This document shows positions 1-9,171 of a stretch of 64,000 bases of DNA, piece after piece. The translations under genes were made by a program, and so were the position numbers. This DNA is from Limimaricola cinnabarinus LL-001 (lineage in GTDB: Bacteria; Pseudomonadota; Alphaproteobacteria; Rhodobacterales; Rhodobacteraceae): contig NZ_BATB01000002.1 of assembly GCF_000466965.1 (NCBI RefSeq), forward strand, positions 62,001 through 126,000. The letters run 5' to 3'. Numbering within the stretch: the first letter of the stretch is position 1; each line of letters begins with the position of its first letter. Below the pieces are notes generated by a model, which was given only the letters and a program-made list of their open reading frames with translations, was not told where the DNA came from and searched no databases.

Positions 1-674
1 ACCAGCAGGGCATCGCAATCGGGCGCCATCGCCTTCACTGCCTCCTGCCGGTTGGTGGTCGCATAGCAGATGTCTTCCTTGCCCGGCCCCTTGATCGCGG
101 GAAACCGCGCCTTGAGGGCCGCGACGATGCCCGCCGTGTCGTCGACCGACAGCGTCGTCTGCGTGACATAGGCGAGGCGTTGGGGATCGCGCACCGCGAC
201 CGTGGCAACGTCGGCCTCGGTCTCGACCAGAAGCACCTCGCCCTCGGGCAGCTGCCCCATCGTGCCCACTGTCTCGGGATGGCCCGCATGACCGATCATG
301 ATCATCTGGAGACCTTCGGCGGAATGACGCGCCGCCTCGTTGTGCACCTTGGTCACCAGCGGGCAGGTCGCATCGACCTGGATCATCTCGCGCCGCGTGG
401 CCTCGGCGGGAACGGACTTGGCGACGCCATGGGCGGAAAAGATCACCGGGCGGTCGTCGGGCGCCTCGTCCAGCTCCTCGACAAAGATCGCGCCCTTGGC
501 GCGCAGATCGTCGACGACATAGCGGTTGTGCACGATCTCGTGGCGCACATAGACCGGGGCACCCCATTTCTCGAGCGCCATCTCGACGATCTTGATGGCG
601 CGGTCGACGCCCGCGCAAAAGCCGCGCGGCGCGGCGAGATGCAGGGTCAGGGGCGGCAGGGTGGTCTCGGTCAT
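1..674 (-). CDS. ispH: 4-hydroxy-3-methylbut-2-enyl diphosphate reductase, 3' end cut by window edge
   Basis: IspH (LytB) is the cytosolic [4Fe-4S] enzyme that converts HMBPP to IPP and DMAPP, the last step of the MEP isoprenoid pathway. The frame runs off the left edge, so only the first 224 residues are present out of about 310-320 for the family. All three cluster cysteines are visible: Cys20 in RGFCAG, Cys104 in ATCPLV and Cys203 in CYATTNRQ. The start is the ATG reading MTETTLPP. The gene lies downstream of, and on the same strand as, the NYN-domain gene, an arrangement usual in Rhodobacterales. It pairs functionally with idi near 35.8 kb. Confidence 0.96.
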   Translation of the reverse strand, partial: MTETTLPPLTLHLAAPRGFCAGVDRAIKIVEMALEKWGAPVYVRHEIVHNRYVVDDLRAKGAIFVEELDEAPDDRPVIFSAHGVAKSVPAEATRREMIQVDATCPLVTKVHNEAARHSAEGLQMIMIGHAGHPETVGTMGQLPEGEVLLVETEADVATVAVRDPQRLAYVTQTTLSVDDTAGIVAALKARFPAIKGPGKEDICYATTNRQEAVKAMAPDCDALL

Positions 675-781
675 CGGGGGGCCTCCGGGGCACGCTTGGC
701 CGGTCGCATGGACGTCGCTTGGGATGCCGCACAGCTAAGCATTCCGGACGCCGAGGTCCAGCACCCGCCCCGACGCCGCGC

Positions 782-1351
782 TCAGTCCTCCTGATCCGCA
801 CCGCCTTGGGCGGGCCCATGCTGGCGGGAGGGGCGTCCAACGACATCGCGCAGCTCCTCCAGATCGATGAAGTTGTCGGCCTGCCTGCGCAGCTCGTCGG
901 AGATCATCGACGGCGAGGACCGAACCGAGGACACCACCGACACCCGAACCGCGCGCCGTTGCAGTGCCTCGGCCAGGGACCGGAAATCGCCGTCGCCCGA
1001 GAACAGCACCGCGTGATCGATCCGCCCGGCGATATCGAGCGCATCGACCGTCAGCTCCACCTCCATGTTGCCCTTGATCTTGCGCCGCCCCTGCGCATCG
1101 GTGAATTCGCGCGCGGGCTTGGTGCGCATGGTGAAGCCGTTGTATTGGAGCCAGTCCACCAAGGGCCGGATCGGCGAATATTCGTCGCCGTCGAGCAGGG
1201 CGGTGTAGTAATACGCCCGGACCAACCGGCCCCGGCGCATGAACTCCTGCCGCAGAAGCTTGTAGTCGATGTCGAACCCCAAGGCCTTGCCGGTGGCGTG
1301 CAGGTTGGCGCCGTCGATGAACAGCGCAAGGCGTTCGTCCCGATAGAACAT
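782..1351 (-). CDS. NYN domain protein (LabA/DUF88 type)
   Basis: This 189-residue protein is almost entirely a NYN (PIN-like) domain, a fold of putative metal-dependent RNases. The visible acidic motifs are FIDGANLH near the N-terminus, then VDALD and FSGDGDFR, as expected for the LabA/DUF88 branch. I use the internal ATG reading MFYRDERLALF: an upstream in-frame ATG at 1411 would add 20 unconserved residues, and a GGGG stretch precedes the chosen start. The gene is divergent from folK across 118 bp and precedes ispH. Its RNA substrate is unknown. A second NYN protein, with a LOTUS domain, lies at 16.6-17.3 kb. Confidence 0.88.
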   Translation of the reverse strand: MFYRDERLALFIDGANLHATGKALGFDIDYKLLRQEFMRRGRLVRAYYYTALLDGDEYSPIRPLVDWLQYNGFTMRTKPAREFTDAQGRRKIKGNMEVELTVDALDIAGRIDHAVLFSGDGDFRSLAEALQRRAVRVSVVSSVRSSPSMISDELRRQADNFIDLEELRDVVGRPSRQHGPAQGGADQED

Positions 1352-1469
1352 TGTCAAAAAAACCCCTATTGAAATACCGCCGAGCCTGATCGGGTCCGGA
1401 TGATCGAACATGCCAATCCCCTCCCTGCCTCTCTTTGTCCGGGGAAATCAAGCGCAGGAAACACTTTGT

Positions 1470-2063
1470 ATGCCGCAACGGAACAGTCCATACGTGCAGC
1501 CGATCAAGCGGCGGGCCCTGATCGCGCTGGGGGCCAATGCGGCGGCACCTCAGGGATCGCCGGCCCAGAGCCTGCGCGCGGCGATGGCACAGGTCGCAGC
1601 GCTGGGTTCTGCCGTGCGAGAGAGCAGGCTTTGGCGCAGCCCCGCTTTTCCGGCGGGCATCGGCCCTGACTTCGTCAACGCCGTCATGGTGCTGGAGACC
1701 GAGCGCGATGCTGACGACCTGCTTGCCGAACTGCACCGCGTGGAAGCGGCCTTCGGCCGCGAGAGGCAGACCCGCTGGGGACCACGCAGCCTCGATCTCG
1801 ACCTTCTGGCGCTCGACGATCTGGTGCTGCCGGACCTCGCCGCGTGGTCGCTCTGGCGCGACCTGACCCCTGAAGCGCAGGCTCGCGAGACGCCGGATCG
1901 CCTGATCCTGCCGCATCCGCGGCTGCAGGATCGCGGCTTCGTGCTGGCGCCCTTGGCCGAGGTCGCGCCGGACTGGCGCCATCCGGTCACCGGCTTCGAC
2001 GTGACGCAGATGCGCGACGCGCTGCCCACAGCGGCGCTGGATGGGGTGGAGCCGCTCGACTGA
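1470..2063 (+). CDS. folK: 2-amino-4-hydroxy-6-hydroxymethyldihydropteridine diphosphokinase
   Basis: FolK transfers pyrophosphate from ATP to 6-hydroxymethyl-dihydropterin in folate synthesis. Family hallmarks are present in order: ALGAN at the N-terminus, DFVNAVMVLET, GRERQTRWGPRSLDLDLL, and PHPRLQDRGFVLAPL near the C-terminus. The start reading MPQRNSPYVQ is chosen because GGAAA precedes it at good spacing; an ATG at 1410 would add 20 residues without a clear ribosome site. At 197 residues it is longer than E. coli FolK (about 159) because of an insert around residues 120-145. It is followed by rpoZ after 130 bp. Confidence 0.93.
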   Translation: MPQRNSPYVQPIKRRALIALGANAAAPQGSPAQSLRAAMAQVAALGSAVRESRLWRSPAFPAGIGPDFVNAVMVLETERDADDLLAELHRVEAAFGRERQTRWGPRSLDLDLLALDDLVLPDLAAWSLWRDLTPEAQARETPDRLILPHPRLQDRGFVLAPLAEVAPDWRHPVTGFDVTQMRDALPTAALDGVEPLD

Positions 2064-2193
2064 CGGGCCAGCATGATGGGTCCGCTGCGCCTTGTGTTCC
2101 GGGCGCGTGCGCTGTATGCGTGCGCTTTCGAGGCCGTGCCGCGCGATTCCGCGTGCGGCGGTCCTTTGCCCAACCTCAGATGGGAGTCGTCCG

Positions 2194-2547
2194 ATGGCCC
2201 GCGTGACAGTCGAAGATTGCGTTGACAAGGTTCCGAACCGGTTCGAGCTGGTGATGCTCGCCGCGCATCGCGCCCGCGAGATCACCTCCGGCGCGCCGCT
2301 CACCGTCGCGCGCGACAACGACAAGAACCCCGTCGTGGCGCTGCGCGAAATTGCCGACGAAACGCAGCAGGCCGACGATCTGCGCGAGCGGATGATCGAG
2401 GCGCACCAGACCCAGATCGAGGTCGACGAGCCCGAGGCCGATTCGATGTCGCTGCTGATGAGCCAGGAGGCCGACAAGCCGGCCCAGGACGACATGAGCG
2501 AGGAACGCCTGCTGCGCGAGTTGATGCAGGTCCAGAAAGAGGGCTGA
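2194..2547 (+). CDS. rpoZ: DNA-directed RNA polymerase omega subunit
   Basis: Omega helps fold and assemble the beta-prime subunit and mediates ppGpp effects on RNA polymerase. The N-terminal core [19 protein letters not shown] and the AHRAREI segment are diagnostic. At 117 residues it has the long acidic tail common in alphaproteobacterial omega proteins. It sits 37 bp before rel, the same rpoZ-spoT/rel pairing seen in many bacteria, so the ppGpp enzyme and a ppGpp-responsive polymerase subunit are neighbours. Confidence 0.96.
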   Translation: MARVTVEDCVDKVPNRFELVMLAAHRAREITSGAPLTVARDNDKNPVVALREIADETQQADDLRERMIEAHQTQIEVDEPEADSMSLLMSQEADKPAQDDMSEERLLRELMQVQKEG

Positions 2548-2584
2548 TCGCAGCCCGCACAAGGCCGGGGGTAGGACGACCCAG

Positions 2585-4741
2585 ATGACATCCGCAGACG
2601 AGCTGATCGCTCTGGTCCGCAGCTACAACCCGGCCACCCGCGACGCGATGATCCGCGACGCCTATGCCTTCGGCGAAGAGATGCATGCCGGGCAGTTCCG
2701 CAAGTCGGGCGAACCCTATTTCATGCATCCCGTCGCCGTGGCGATGATTCTCGCCAAGCAGCAGATGGACGACGCCACGATCGTCACCGCCCTTCTGCAC
2801 GACACGATCGAGGACACCCGCGCCTCCTTCGCGGTGGTTTCCAAGCGCTTTGGCCGCGAAATCGCCGAGCTGGTCGACGGCGTCACCAAGCTGACCAACC
2901 TGCAGCTCTCCTCGACCCGCACCAAGCAGGCCGAGAACTTCCGCAAGCTGTTCATGGCGACCTCCCGCGACCTGCGGGTGACGCTGGTCAAGCTTGCCGA
3001 TCGGCTCCACAACATGCGCACGATCCGCTCCATGCGGCCCGAGAAGCAGGCCCAGAAGGCGCGCGAGACGATGGAGATCTATGCGCCGCTGGCGGGCCGC
3101 ATGGGCATGCAGTGGATGCGCGAGGAGCTCGAGGACCTGTCGTTCCAGGTGCTCAACCCCGAGGCGCGCAACTCGATCATCCGCCGCTTCATCATGCTCC
3201 AGAAGGAGGCGGGCGACGTCGTCGAGCGCATCACCGCCGACATGCGCACCGAGCTCGATCGCGCGGGCATCAAGGCCGATCTGTTCGGCCGCGCCAAGAA
3301 GCCCTATTCGATCTGGCGCAAGATGCAGGAGAAGGATCAGGGCTTCTCCCGGCTGTCGGACATCTACGGCTTTCGCGTCGTCACCGACAACGAGGCCGAC
3401 GCCTACCGCGTCCTTGGCGTGATCCACCAGCGCTGGCGCGCCGTGCCGGGCCGCTTCAAGGATTACATCAGCCAGCCGAAATCCAACGGCTACCGTTCGA
3501 TCCACACCACCGTCTCTGGCCGCGACGGCAAGCGGGTCGAGGTGCAGATCCGCACCCGCGAGATGCACGAGGTCGCCGAAACCGGCGTCGCCGCGCATTG
3601 GTCCTACCGCGACGGCCTGCGGGTCGAGAACCGCTTTGCCGTCGATCCGGCGCGCTGGATCGCCCAGCTGACCGAGCGGCTGGAAACCGGGCATGACGAC
3701 GAGGATTTCCTCGAGGCCGTGAAGCTCGAGATGTATCAGGATCAGGTGTTCTGCTTCACGCCCAAGGGCGAGGTGATCAAGCTTCCCCGCGGTGCCACGC
3801 CGATCGATTTCGCCTTCGCGATCCACACCCGCATCGGCTCCGCCTGCGTCGGCGCCAAGGTGGACGGGCTGCGCGTGCCGCTCTGGACCCGGCTCAAGAA
3901 CGGCCAGTCGGTCGAGATCATCACAGCCGACGGCCAGCGCCCGCAAGCGAGTTGGATCGAGATCGCGGTGACGGGCCGCGCCAAGGCCACGATCCGCCGG
4001 AGCCTTCGCGAGGAGGACCGCGAGCGTTTTGTGAAGCTCGGCTCCGAACTGGTGCGCGTCGCCTTCGAGAACGTCGGCAGGCGGGCCACCGACAAGGCGC
4101 TGCGCACGGCGGCCAAGACGCTGGGGCTCGAGAGCGCCACCGAGCTTCTGGCCCGGCTCGGTTCGGCCGACCTCACCACCCGCGAGGTGGTGCAGGCGCT
4201 CTATCCCGAACTGGCCGCACGCGGCGACGCGCACGAGATCTCGAAGGAGCGGGCCGTGGCGGGCCTTGCGGCGGGACAGAGCTTTCGCCGCGCGCCCTGT
4301 TGCCAGCCTGTCCCCGGCGAACGGATCGTCGGCATCGCCTTTCGCGGTCAGGGCGTGGTGATCCACGCCATCGATTGCCCGGCGCTGGCGCATTACGAGG
4401 AACAGCCCGAACGCTGGGTCGATCTGCGTTGGCAGGACGGCACGCATGCCCCGGTCAATACGGTGAGCCTCGATCTGACGGTTACCAACGACGCGGGCGT
4501 GCTGGGGCGGCTCTGCACGTTGATCGGCGAGCAATCGGCCAACATCTCCGACATGACCTTTCTCGACCGCAAGCCCGACTTCTACCGCATCCTCGTCGAC
4601 GTGGACCTGCGCGACGCCGAGCATTTGCACCGGGTGATGACCGCGCTTGAGGCCGAGAGCCACGTCTCCTCGATCGAACGCCACCGCGACCCGAGCCGTG
4701 CCGTCGCCTCCGCGACGACGACGGTGACGGCCGGGGCCTGA
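2585..4741 (+). CDS. rel: Bifunctional (p)ppGpp synthetase/hydrolase (Rel/SpoT)
   Basis: This long RSH enzyme of 718 residues makes and degrades the alarmone (p)ppGpp. Domains in order are an HD hydrolase (about residues 25-180, with HD at 72-73 in LLHDTIEDT), a synthetase (about 240-350, with DIYGFRVV and EVQIRTREMHE), a TGS domain (about 387-447) and a C-terminal ACT domain (about 627-700). The substrate-site motif is RFKD at 290-293. This is the RXKD charge pattern of bifunctional enzymes, not the EXDD of synthesis-only RelA. Together with the intact HD motif this supports both activities. It follows rpoZ and is followed after 11 bp by the DUF2062 gene. Confidence 0.96.
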   Translation: MTSADELIALVRSYNPATRDAMIRDAYAFGEEMHAGQFRKSGEPYFMHPVAVAMILAKQQMDDATIVTALLHDTIEDTRASFAVVSKRFGREIAELVDGVTKLTNLQLSSTRTKQAENFRKLFMATSRDLRVTLVKLADRLHNMRTIRSMRPEKQAQKARETMEIYAPLAGRMGMQWMREELEDLSFQVLNPEARNSIIRRFIMLQKEAGDVVERITADMRTELDRAGIKADLFGRAKKPYSIWRKMQEKDQGFSRLSDIYGFRVVTDNEADAYRVLGVIHQRWRAVPGRFKDYISQPKSNGYRSIHTTVSGRDGKRVEVQIRTREMHEVAETGVAAHWSYRDGLRVENRFAVDPARWIAQLTERLETGHDDEDFLEAVKLEMYQDQVFCFTPKGEVIKLPRGATPIDFAFAIHTRIGSACVGAKVDGLRVPLWTRLKNGQSVEIITADGQRPQASWIEIAVTGRAKATIRRSLREEDRERFVKLGSELVRVAFENVGRRATDKALRTAAKTLGLESATELLARLGSADLTTREVVQALYPELAARGDAHEISKERAVAGLAAGQSFRRAPCCQPVPGERIVGIAFRGQGVVIHAIDCPALAHYEEQPERWVDLRWQDGTHAPVNTVSLDLTVTNDAGVLGRLCTLIGEQSANISDMTFLDRKPDFYRILVDVDLRDAEHLHRVMTALEAESHVSSIERHRDPSRAVASATTTVTAGA

Positions 4742-4752
4742 TCGGGGCCGCG

Positions 4753-5409
4753 GTGGTCTTCAAGCGGCGCGACAGGCGGTCGGTGGGCCGCGCGGTGGCC
4801 GAGACGGTCTATCCGCGTGGCGGTTGGCGCCGGGCGTTCGGCTATGTGAGGCACCGGCTGCAGCGCCTTCCCGACACGCCCGAAAAGATCGGTCGCGGCA
4901 TCTTCGCGGGTGTGCTGGCAAGCTGGACGCCATTCTACGGGCTGCATTTCGTGATCGCCGTGATCTTCGCCAAGATCGGCCGCGGCAACATGCTCGCCTC
5001 GCTCTTGGGCACCTTCTTCGGCAATCCGCTCACCTATGTGCCGATCGGCGTGGTGGCGCTTCAGACCGGCTATTTCATCATGGGCCACCCGCCCGGACGC
5101 GGGATCGAGACCTCGCTCATGGGCAAATTCGCCGCCGCGGGCGAGGATCTATGGCACAATTTCGGCGCGCTGTTCGGCCCTGATCGCGCCGACTGGCACG
5201 GGCTGGGGCTATTCTACCATCAGGTATTCCTGCCCTATCTCGTGGGGGGCATCCTGCCCGGGCTGATCTCGGCCTTCGCCTGCTATTGGCTTTTCGTCCC
5301 CGTGATCGCTGCCTACCAGAACCGCCGCCGCCGCAAGCTGCGCACCAAGCTGCAGGCCTTGGGAAAAAACCCTGAAAGCCCGGCTGACGACGGCACGGGA
5401 CCGGGATAG
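4753..5409 (+). CDS. DUF2062 membrane protein
   Basis: This 218-residue protein carries the DUF2062 signature ([17 protein letters not shown] and [12 protein letters not shown]) with two to three hydrophobic segments, including one near the C-terminus followed by a very basic tail ([10 protein letters not shown]). Function is unknown; the family is widespread in proteobacteria as an inner-membrane protein. The start is GTG, 11 bp after the rel stop, with a GGGG stretch ahead of it. It is probably co-transcribed with rel and pdxJ. Confidence 0.85.
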   Translation: MVFKRRDRRSVGRAVAETVYPRGGWRRAFGYVRHRLQRLPDTPEKIGRGIFAGVLASWTPFYGLHFVIAVIFAKIGRGNMLASLLGTFFGNPLTYVPIGVVALQTGYFIMGHPPGRGIETSLMGKFAAAGEDLWHNFGALFGPDRADWHGLGLFYHQVFLPYLVGGILPGLISAFACYWLFVPVIAAYQNRRRRKLRTKLQALGKNPESPADDGTGPG

Positions 5410-5435
5410 GCTTCGGCCCGAAGGAGACCATTGGC

Positions 5436-6185
5436 ATGACGGACCTCAGACTCGGCGTGAACATCGATCACGTGGCCACGGTGCGCAACGCGCGCGGCGG
5501 CGACACCCCCTCGCCCGTCCGGGCCGCAAAGCTCGCCGAGGAAGCCGGAGCCGACGGCATCACCGCGCATCTGCGCGAAGACCGCCGCCACATCTCGGAC
5601 GCCGACATCGAGGCACTGATGGCGACGCTGAAGCTGCCACTCAACTTCGAGATGGCCGCCACCGACGAAATGCAGGCCATTGCGCTGCGCCACCGCCCGC
5701 ATGCCGTCTGCATTGTCCCCGAAAAGCGCGAGGAGCGCACCACCGAAGGAGGGCTAGAGGTCGCGCGCGACGAGAATCGGCTGGCGCATTTCATCGCGCC
5801 GCTGCGCGATGCGGGCTGCCGAGTGTCGATCTTCATCGCCGCCGACCGACCCCAGATCGACGCCGCCGCCCGCATCGGCGCACAGGTGGTGGAGTTGCAC
5901 ACCGGCGCCTATTGCGACGCCCATGCGGCCGGCGACACTGCCACTCGCGACGCGGAGCTTGCGAAGATCGCCGAAATGGCCACGCACGCCCATGCGCTGG
6001 GCCTCGAGGTGCATGCCGGGCACGGGCTTACCTATGACACCGTCGGCCCCATCGCCGGTCTGCCGGAGATCCGCGAGCTGAACATCGGCCATTTCCTGAT
6101 CGGAGAGGCGATCTTCCGCGGGCTGTCGCCCGCCATCGCGGAGATGCGTCGGAGGATGGAGGCCGCTCGACGGGTGATGTCCTGA
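5436..6185 (+). CDS. pdxJ: Pyridoxine 5'-phosphate synthase
   Basis: PdxJ condenses 1-deoxyxylulose 5-phosphate with 3-amino-2-oxopropyl phosphate to form pyridoxine 5'-phosphate, the ring-closing step of DXP-dependent vitamin B6 synthesis. The 249-residue length and the motifs [39 protein letters not shown] and [13 protein letters not shown] are typical of this TIM-barrel enzyme. A strong GAAGGAGA site precedes the ATG. In related genomes pdxJ is usually directly followed by acpS. Here a 1.5-kb stretch with two extra genes separates them. Confidence 0.96.
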   Translation: MTDLRLGVNIDHVATVRNARGGDTPSPVRAAKLAEEAGADGITAHLREDRRHISDADIEALMATLKLPLNFEMAATDEMQAIALRHRPHAVCIVPEKREERTTEGGLEVARDENRLAHFIAPLRDAGCRVSIFIAADRPQIDAAARIGAQVVELHTGAYCDAHAAGDTATRDAELAKIAEMATHAHALGLEVHAGHGLTYDTVGPIAGLPEIRELNIGHFLIGEAIFRGLSPAIAEMRRRMEAARRVMS

Positions 6186-6356
6186 TCAGGTTCCCTTCTT
6201 GGTTGATCACGATATGCACGTGCGGGGGATGAAAATCGGCTTTCTGCAAAACATTGCCGAGACGGCAGCACCTTCCCGCCGATGCCTGCGGTGTTCCCGC
6301 CCTGCCCGAATTTGCGGCAGGAACATGATCCCGCCGCCGCAGTTTTGACCTTCAAG

Positions 6357-6393
6357 ACCGCCGGGGACCACTCACACCCCCTGCCCCGGCGGT
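6357..6393 (+). repeat. Perfect 10-bp inverted repeat before the chaplin-like gene
   Basis: ACCGCCGGGG at 6357-6366 is repeated in reverse complement as CCCCGGCGGT at 6384-6393, with a 17-base loop. No T-run follows, so it does not look like an intrinsic terminator. It ends 26 bases before the downstream ATG, just ahead of GGAGGAAAGGA, so it would fold in the 5' leader or act as an operator. The rest of 6186-6356 shows no gene. Confidence 0.6.
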
Positions 6394-6419
6394 CATGACA
6401 CCGGAGGAAAGGAACGCAC

Positions 6420-7031
6420 ATGTTCATGAAGTCCAAGAGCCTCGTCGCCGCCGCCGCCCTCACCGTCGCCGCATCGGGCGCCTTTGCCCAAGGGCAGGAA
6501 GGTCTCGTCAACGTCGCGGTTGACGACAACACCGTGCAAGTTCCCGTCGATGTCGCAGCCAATGTCTGCGACCTCGACGTGAACGTGCTCGCGGCCCAGT
6601 TCGTCGGATCCGACGAAACCGCCTGCGAGATCGACCAGAAGACCGCCGCCCAGAACGGCATCAAGTCGAACGGCAGCAACAATGCACAGGGCAACAACGG
6701 CCAGCAGAACGGCCTTGTGAACCTTTCGGTCGATGGCAACACCGTGCAGGCGCCGATCGGCGTGGCAGCCAATGTCTGTGACGTCGATGCCAACGTGCTC
6801 GCCCGTCAAGCCAAGGGCAACGACGATACCATCTGCGAAATCAGCCAGGAGCAGGCTGCCGAGAATGGCATCGACATGTCGGGCATGACTGACGGCACGG
6901 AGGCGACTGGCACGACCGATACGGTCACCGATGCGGCCGACACCGTGACCGACACGGCCACGGACGCCGCCGAAACGGTGACCGACACCGCCGAAGATGC
7001 GGCTGACGACGTGGAGAACGCCACCAACTGA
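6420..7031 (+). CDS. Secreted two-repeat chaplin-like protein
   Basis: The 203-residue product has a signal peptide (cleavage probably after AFA, about residue 23) and two clear repeats at about residues 28-81 and 98-151. Each has the shape GLVN..VD.NTVQ.P..VAANVC..D.NVLA...G.D.T.CEI and one pair of cysteines 19 residues apart (Cys50/69 and Cys120/139). This pattern resembles the chaplin (ChpA-C) domain of Streptomyces surface amyloids, whose core has NVVQVPV..PVNVC followed by a second Cys 18 residues later. A linker rich in Asn/Gln/Ser joins the repeats, and an acidic TVTDTA-type repeat tail ends the protein. The function is inferred only. ATG at 6426 is an alternative start. Confidence 0.75.
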   Translation: MFMKSKSLVAAAALTVAASGAFAQGQEGLVNVAVDDNTVQVPVDVAANVCDLDVNVLAAQFVGSDETACEIDQKTAAQNGIKSNGSNNAQGNNGQQNGLVNLSVDGNTVQAPIGVAANVCDVDANVLARQAKGNDDTICEISQEQAAENGIDMSGMTDGTEATGTTDTVTDAADTVTDTATDAAETVTDTAEDAADDVENATN

Positions 7032-7058
7032 TCGCGCATCCTAAACATTCTTCGAGGA

Positions 7059-7087
7059 GGCGTCCGGCATACCCGGGCGCCTTTTTT
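7059..7087 (+). terminator. Intrinsic terminator after the chaplin-like gene
   Basis: A 9-bp stem (GGCGTCCGG with CCGGGCGCC, one G-T pair) closes a 5-base loop and is followed directly by six T. It lies 28 bases after the stop codon and ends transcription of the preceding gene. Confidence 0.9.
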
Positions 7088-7197
7088 CATTGGCAATTCT
7101 TCGAAAAATTCTGCCCGAATCATGGACCGTTCATTCTGGTCGCACGTTGGTACTGCAAGAGGCCCCCGAGGGGGCGCCCACCATATCGGAGACAGAC

Positions 7198-7637
7198 ATG
7201 AGCGACCATCTCGACACCCTGAAGAAGCTCCACACCCGCGTCATCGACAGCCGCGACGGTTACAAGCATTCGCGCGAGGATGTCGCTGACGAGCGTGGAT
7301 TCGTCGGCTTCTTCGACCGCCGCATCGCCGAGCGCGAGCAGTTTCACACCGTGATCCATCGCCAGCTTGGCGCCGAGGGCGTGGACGTGAGCGAGAACGG
7401 CTCGACCGCTGCTGCCGCCCATCGTGGCTGGCTGTCCTTGAAGGATTCGCTGACCGGCAATGACGAAGCGGTCTATGACGAGATCATCAGTGGCGAAGAG
7501 CAGCTCCTGAAGCTCTATGACGATGCCATCTCGGCCACGACCGGCAAGCCCGAGTGGAGTTTCCTGTCGAGCCAGCGTGCCGACGTGGAAAAGGCGATCA
7601 CCGAGCACGGGCGGAAAAGAGCCGCCACGCCGCCTGA
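7198..7637 (+). CDS. PA2169/DUF2383-type four-helix bundle protein, frameshift near its end
   Basis: The product matches the DUF2383 (PA2169 family) ferritin-like four-helix bundle: a start MSDHLDTLKKLHTRVID, RGFVGFFDRRIAEREQFH in the middle and AVYDEIISGEEQLLKLYDDA later. The role is unknown, and stress or metal roles are guesses. As read, the frame continues to 7695 and translates straight through a terminator hairpin, which is implausible. Restoring one G near 7605 changes the ending to KAITEARAEKSRHAA and a stop at 7637. That gives 146 residues, a natural family length. A GGAG site precedes the ATG. Confidence 0.8.
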
Positions 7638-7662
7638 TCCGCAGATCCTTTTCGGTTCCATT

Positions 7663-7690
7663 TGCGCCGTCCTTCGGGGGCGGCGCATTT
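7663..7690 (+). terminator. Intrinsic terminator after the DUF2383 gene
   Basis: Bases 7663-7672 pair with 7678-7687 (TGCGCCG core, 10 bp with one wobble), followed by TTT. It lies 26 bases after the corrected stop at 7637, which supports that stop over the uncorrected one at 7695. Confidence 0.75.
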
Positions 7691-7740
7691 CGTGAGGACC
7701 CCTCATTGCCCGTATGGGCGGCATCGGCTAGCGAGGGGCC

Positions 7741-8148
7741 ATGATCCTTGGCATTGGCACCGATCTCGCGAATATCGACCGCATCGCCGGCGTGCTCGAA
7801 CGCCATGGCGACCGGTTCCGCAACCGCGTCTTCACCCCGGTGGAGCAGGCCAAGGCCGAGCGCCGCCGCGACGTGGCTGGCACCTACGCCAAACGGTGGG
7901 CCGCCAAGGAGGCATGCTCCAAGGCGCTGGGCACCGGGCTGCGCATGGGCATCGCCTGGAAGGACATGGCGGTGAGCAACCTCGCGACCGGCCAGCCGGT
8001 GATGGAGGTCACGGGCTGGGCGCGCGCGAGACTCGACGCGATGACGCCCGCGGACCACGAGGCGATCATCCATGTCACACTGACCGACGATCACCCTTGG
8101 GCGCAGGCCTTCGTGGTGATCGAGGCGCGCCCTCTCGCCGCGCGCTGA
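7741..8148 (+). CDS. acpS: Holo-[acyl-carrier-protein] synthase
   Basis: AcpS transfers 4'-phosphopantetheine from CoA to acyl carrier protein. The 135-residue length and motifs [14 protein letters not shown] (with the Mg-binding Asp) and [16 protein letters not shown] are characteristic. It heads the acpS-lepB-rnc-era block, here cut off from pdxJ by two inserted genes and a terminator, so it probably has its own promoter or depends on read-through. Confidence 0.96.
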   Translation: MILGIGTDLANIDRIAGVLERHGDRFRNRVFTPVEQAKAERRRDVAGTYAKRWAAKEACSKALGTGLRMGIAWKDMAVSNLATGQPVMEVTGWARARLDAMTPADHEAIIHVTLTDDHPWAQAFVVIEARPLAAR

Positions 8149-8154
8149 TCGCTT

Positions 8155-8180
8155 CTTGCGACATGGTCCGAAGTCGCAAG
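8155..8180 (+). other. 8-bp inverted repeat after acpS
   Basis: CTTGCGAC at 8155-8162 and GTCGCAAG at 8173-8180 form a perfect hairpin 6 bases after the acpS stop. No T-run follows. It could be a weak or Rho-assisted terminator, or an RNA-processing signal between acpS and lepB. The next 139 bases to lepB show no gene. Confidence 0.5.
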
Positions 8181-8319
8181 GGCTCTAGGGAATCGCCATG
8201 CCCGTTGTCAGGCTCTGGCGCTGCGCCGTTGTGCGGGCTAGACGGCGTGCTTGGCGGTTTCCTTGACTAATTCCCCCGCCCCCCGCATGTAGCCCCGAAA
8301 CCCCAAGGGACCCTTCCGC

Positions 8320-9171
8320 ATGGCCAGCAGATCCGACACCGAGAAGCAGGGCTTCGTCCACAGCGTCTGGGAAACCGTCAAGACGGTGTTCTGGGCGCTG
8401 CTGATCGCGGGCATCTTCCGCACCCTGTTCTTCCAGCCTTTCTGGATTCCCTCGGGCTCGATGAAGGACACGCTGCTGATCGGCGACTTCCTCTTCGTCA
8501 ACAAGATGGCTTACGGCTACTCCTATGCGTCGTGCCCCTCGGTCCGTCTGGCCTCTCTGGGTGTCGACATTTCGGCCGAGGATGTCTGTGGCTGGGCCAA
8601 GGGCGACAATGACCGTCTCTGGGGGGAATACCCCGAGCGCGGCGATGTGGTGGTGTTCCGCCACCCCGTGACCGGCGAGGATTTCATCAAGCGCGCCATC
8701 GGCCTGCCGGGCGACCGGATCCAGGTGCGCGAAGGGCGGCTCTTCCTCAACGATGAGGCGGTCGGGCAGGAACCGGCGGGCACCTTCACCGAGGTGATGG
8801 AGCGTCAGGGGCCGCAAGGGCTGATGCCGCGCTGCCGCAACGGCGCCGTCGGCATGGGGGCCATCTGCGAAAAGACCCGCTATACCGTGACGCTGCCGAA
8901 CGGCGTGAGCCATGACATCCTCGACATCGGCAATCAGTCGTCCGACAATACCGGCGTCTATACCGTTCCCGAGGGGCATCTGTTCTTCATGGGCGACAAC
9001 CGCGACAACTCCACCGACAGCCGGGTGCCGCAAAACGCGCGCGGCGTGGGCTTCGTGCCCTTCGAGGATCTCGTGGGCCGGGCCGACCGGATCATGTTCT
9101 CCTCGGCAGGGCGCTCGATGCTGGCCTTCTGGACCTGGCGCTCGGACCGCTTCTTCAAGGCAGTCGAGTGA
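8320..9171 (+). CDS. lepB: Signal peptidase I
   Basis: LepB cleaves signal peptides from exported preproteins at the inner membrane. One membrane segment (about residues 21-40) is followed by the catalytic motif PSGSM with Ser47 and by the general-base Lys124 in [22 protein letters not shown] near the C-terminus is box E. The length of 283 residues is normal for alphaproteobacteria. Its stop overlaps the GTG start of rnc (GTGA), indicating translational coupling. Confidence 0.97.
   Translation: MASRSDTEKQGFVHSVWETVKTVFWALLIAGIFRTLFFQPFWIPSGSMKDTLLIGDFLFVNKMAYGYSYASCPSVRLASLGVDISAEDVCGWAKGDNDRLWGEYPERGDVVVFRHPVTGEDFIKRAIGLPGDRIQVREGRLFLNDEAVGQEPAGTFTEVMERQGPQGLMPRCRNGAVGMGAICEKTRYTVTLPNGVSHDILDIGNQSSDNTGVYTVPEGHLFFMGDNRDNSTDSRVPQNARGVGFVPFEDLVGRADRIMFSSAGRSMLAFWTWRSDRFFKAVE

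Noticed and set aside
735-2591. Long minus ORF of 618 codons spanning folK and rpoZ
   Set aside because: It overlaps confident genes on the other strand in a GC-rich genome; the protein is Arg/Ser-rich low-complexity sequence without family motifs. It is a shadow frame.
2300-4684. Minus ORF of 794 codons antisense to rel
   Set aside because: The plus-strand rel gene has all domain motifs; the antisense translation (His/Gly/Leu/Arg biased) matches nothing known and follows from strong third-position GC bias.
7638-7695. C-terminal extension of the DUF2383 protein (LFGSICAVLRGRRIS)
   Set aside because: It is the translation of a terminator hairpin after a frameshift. The corrected frame ends at 7637.
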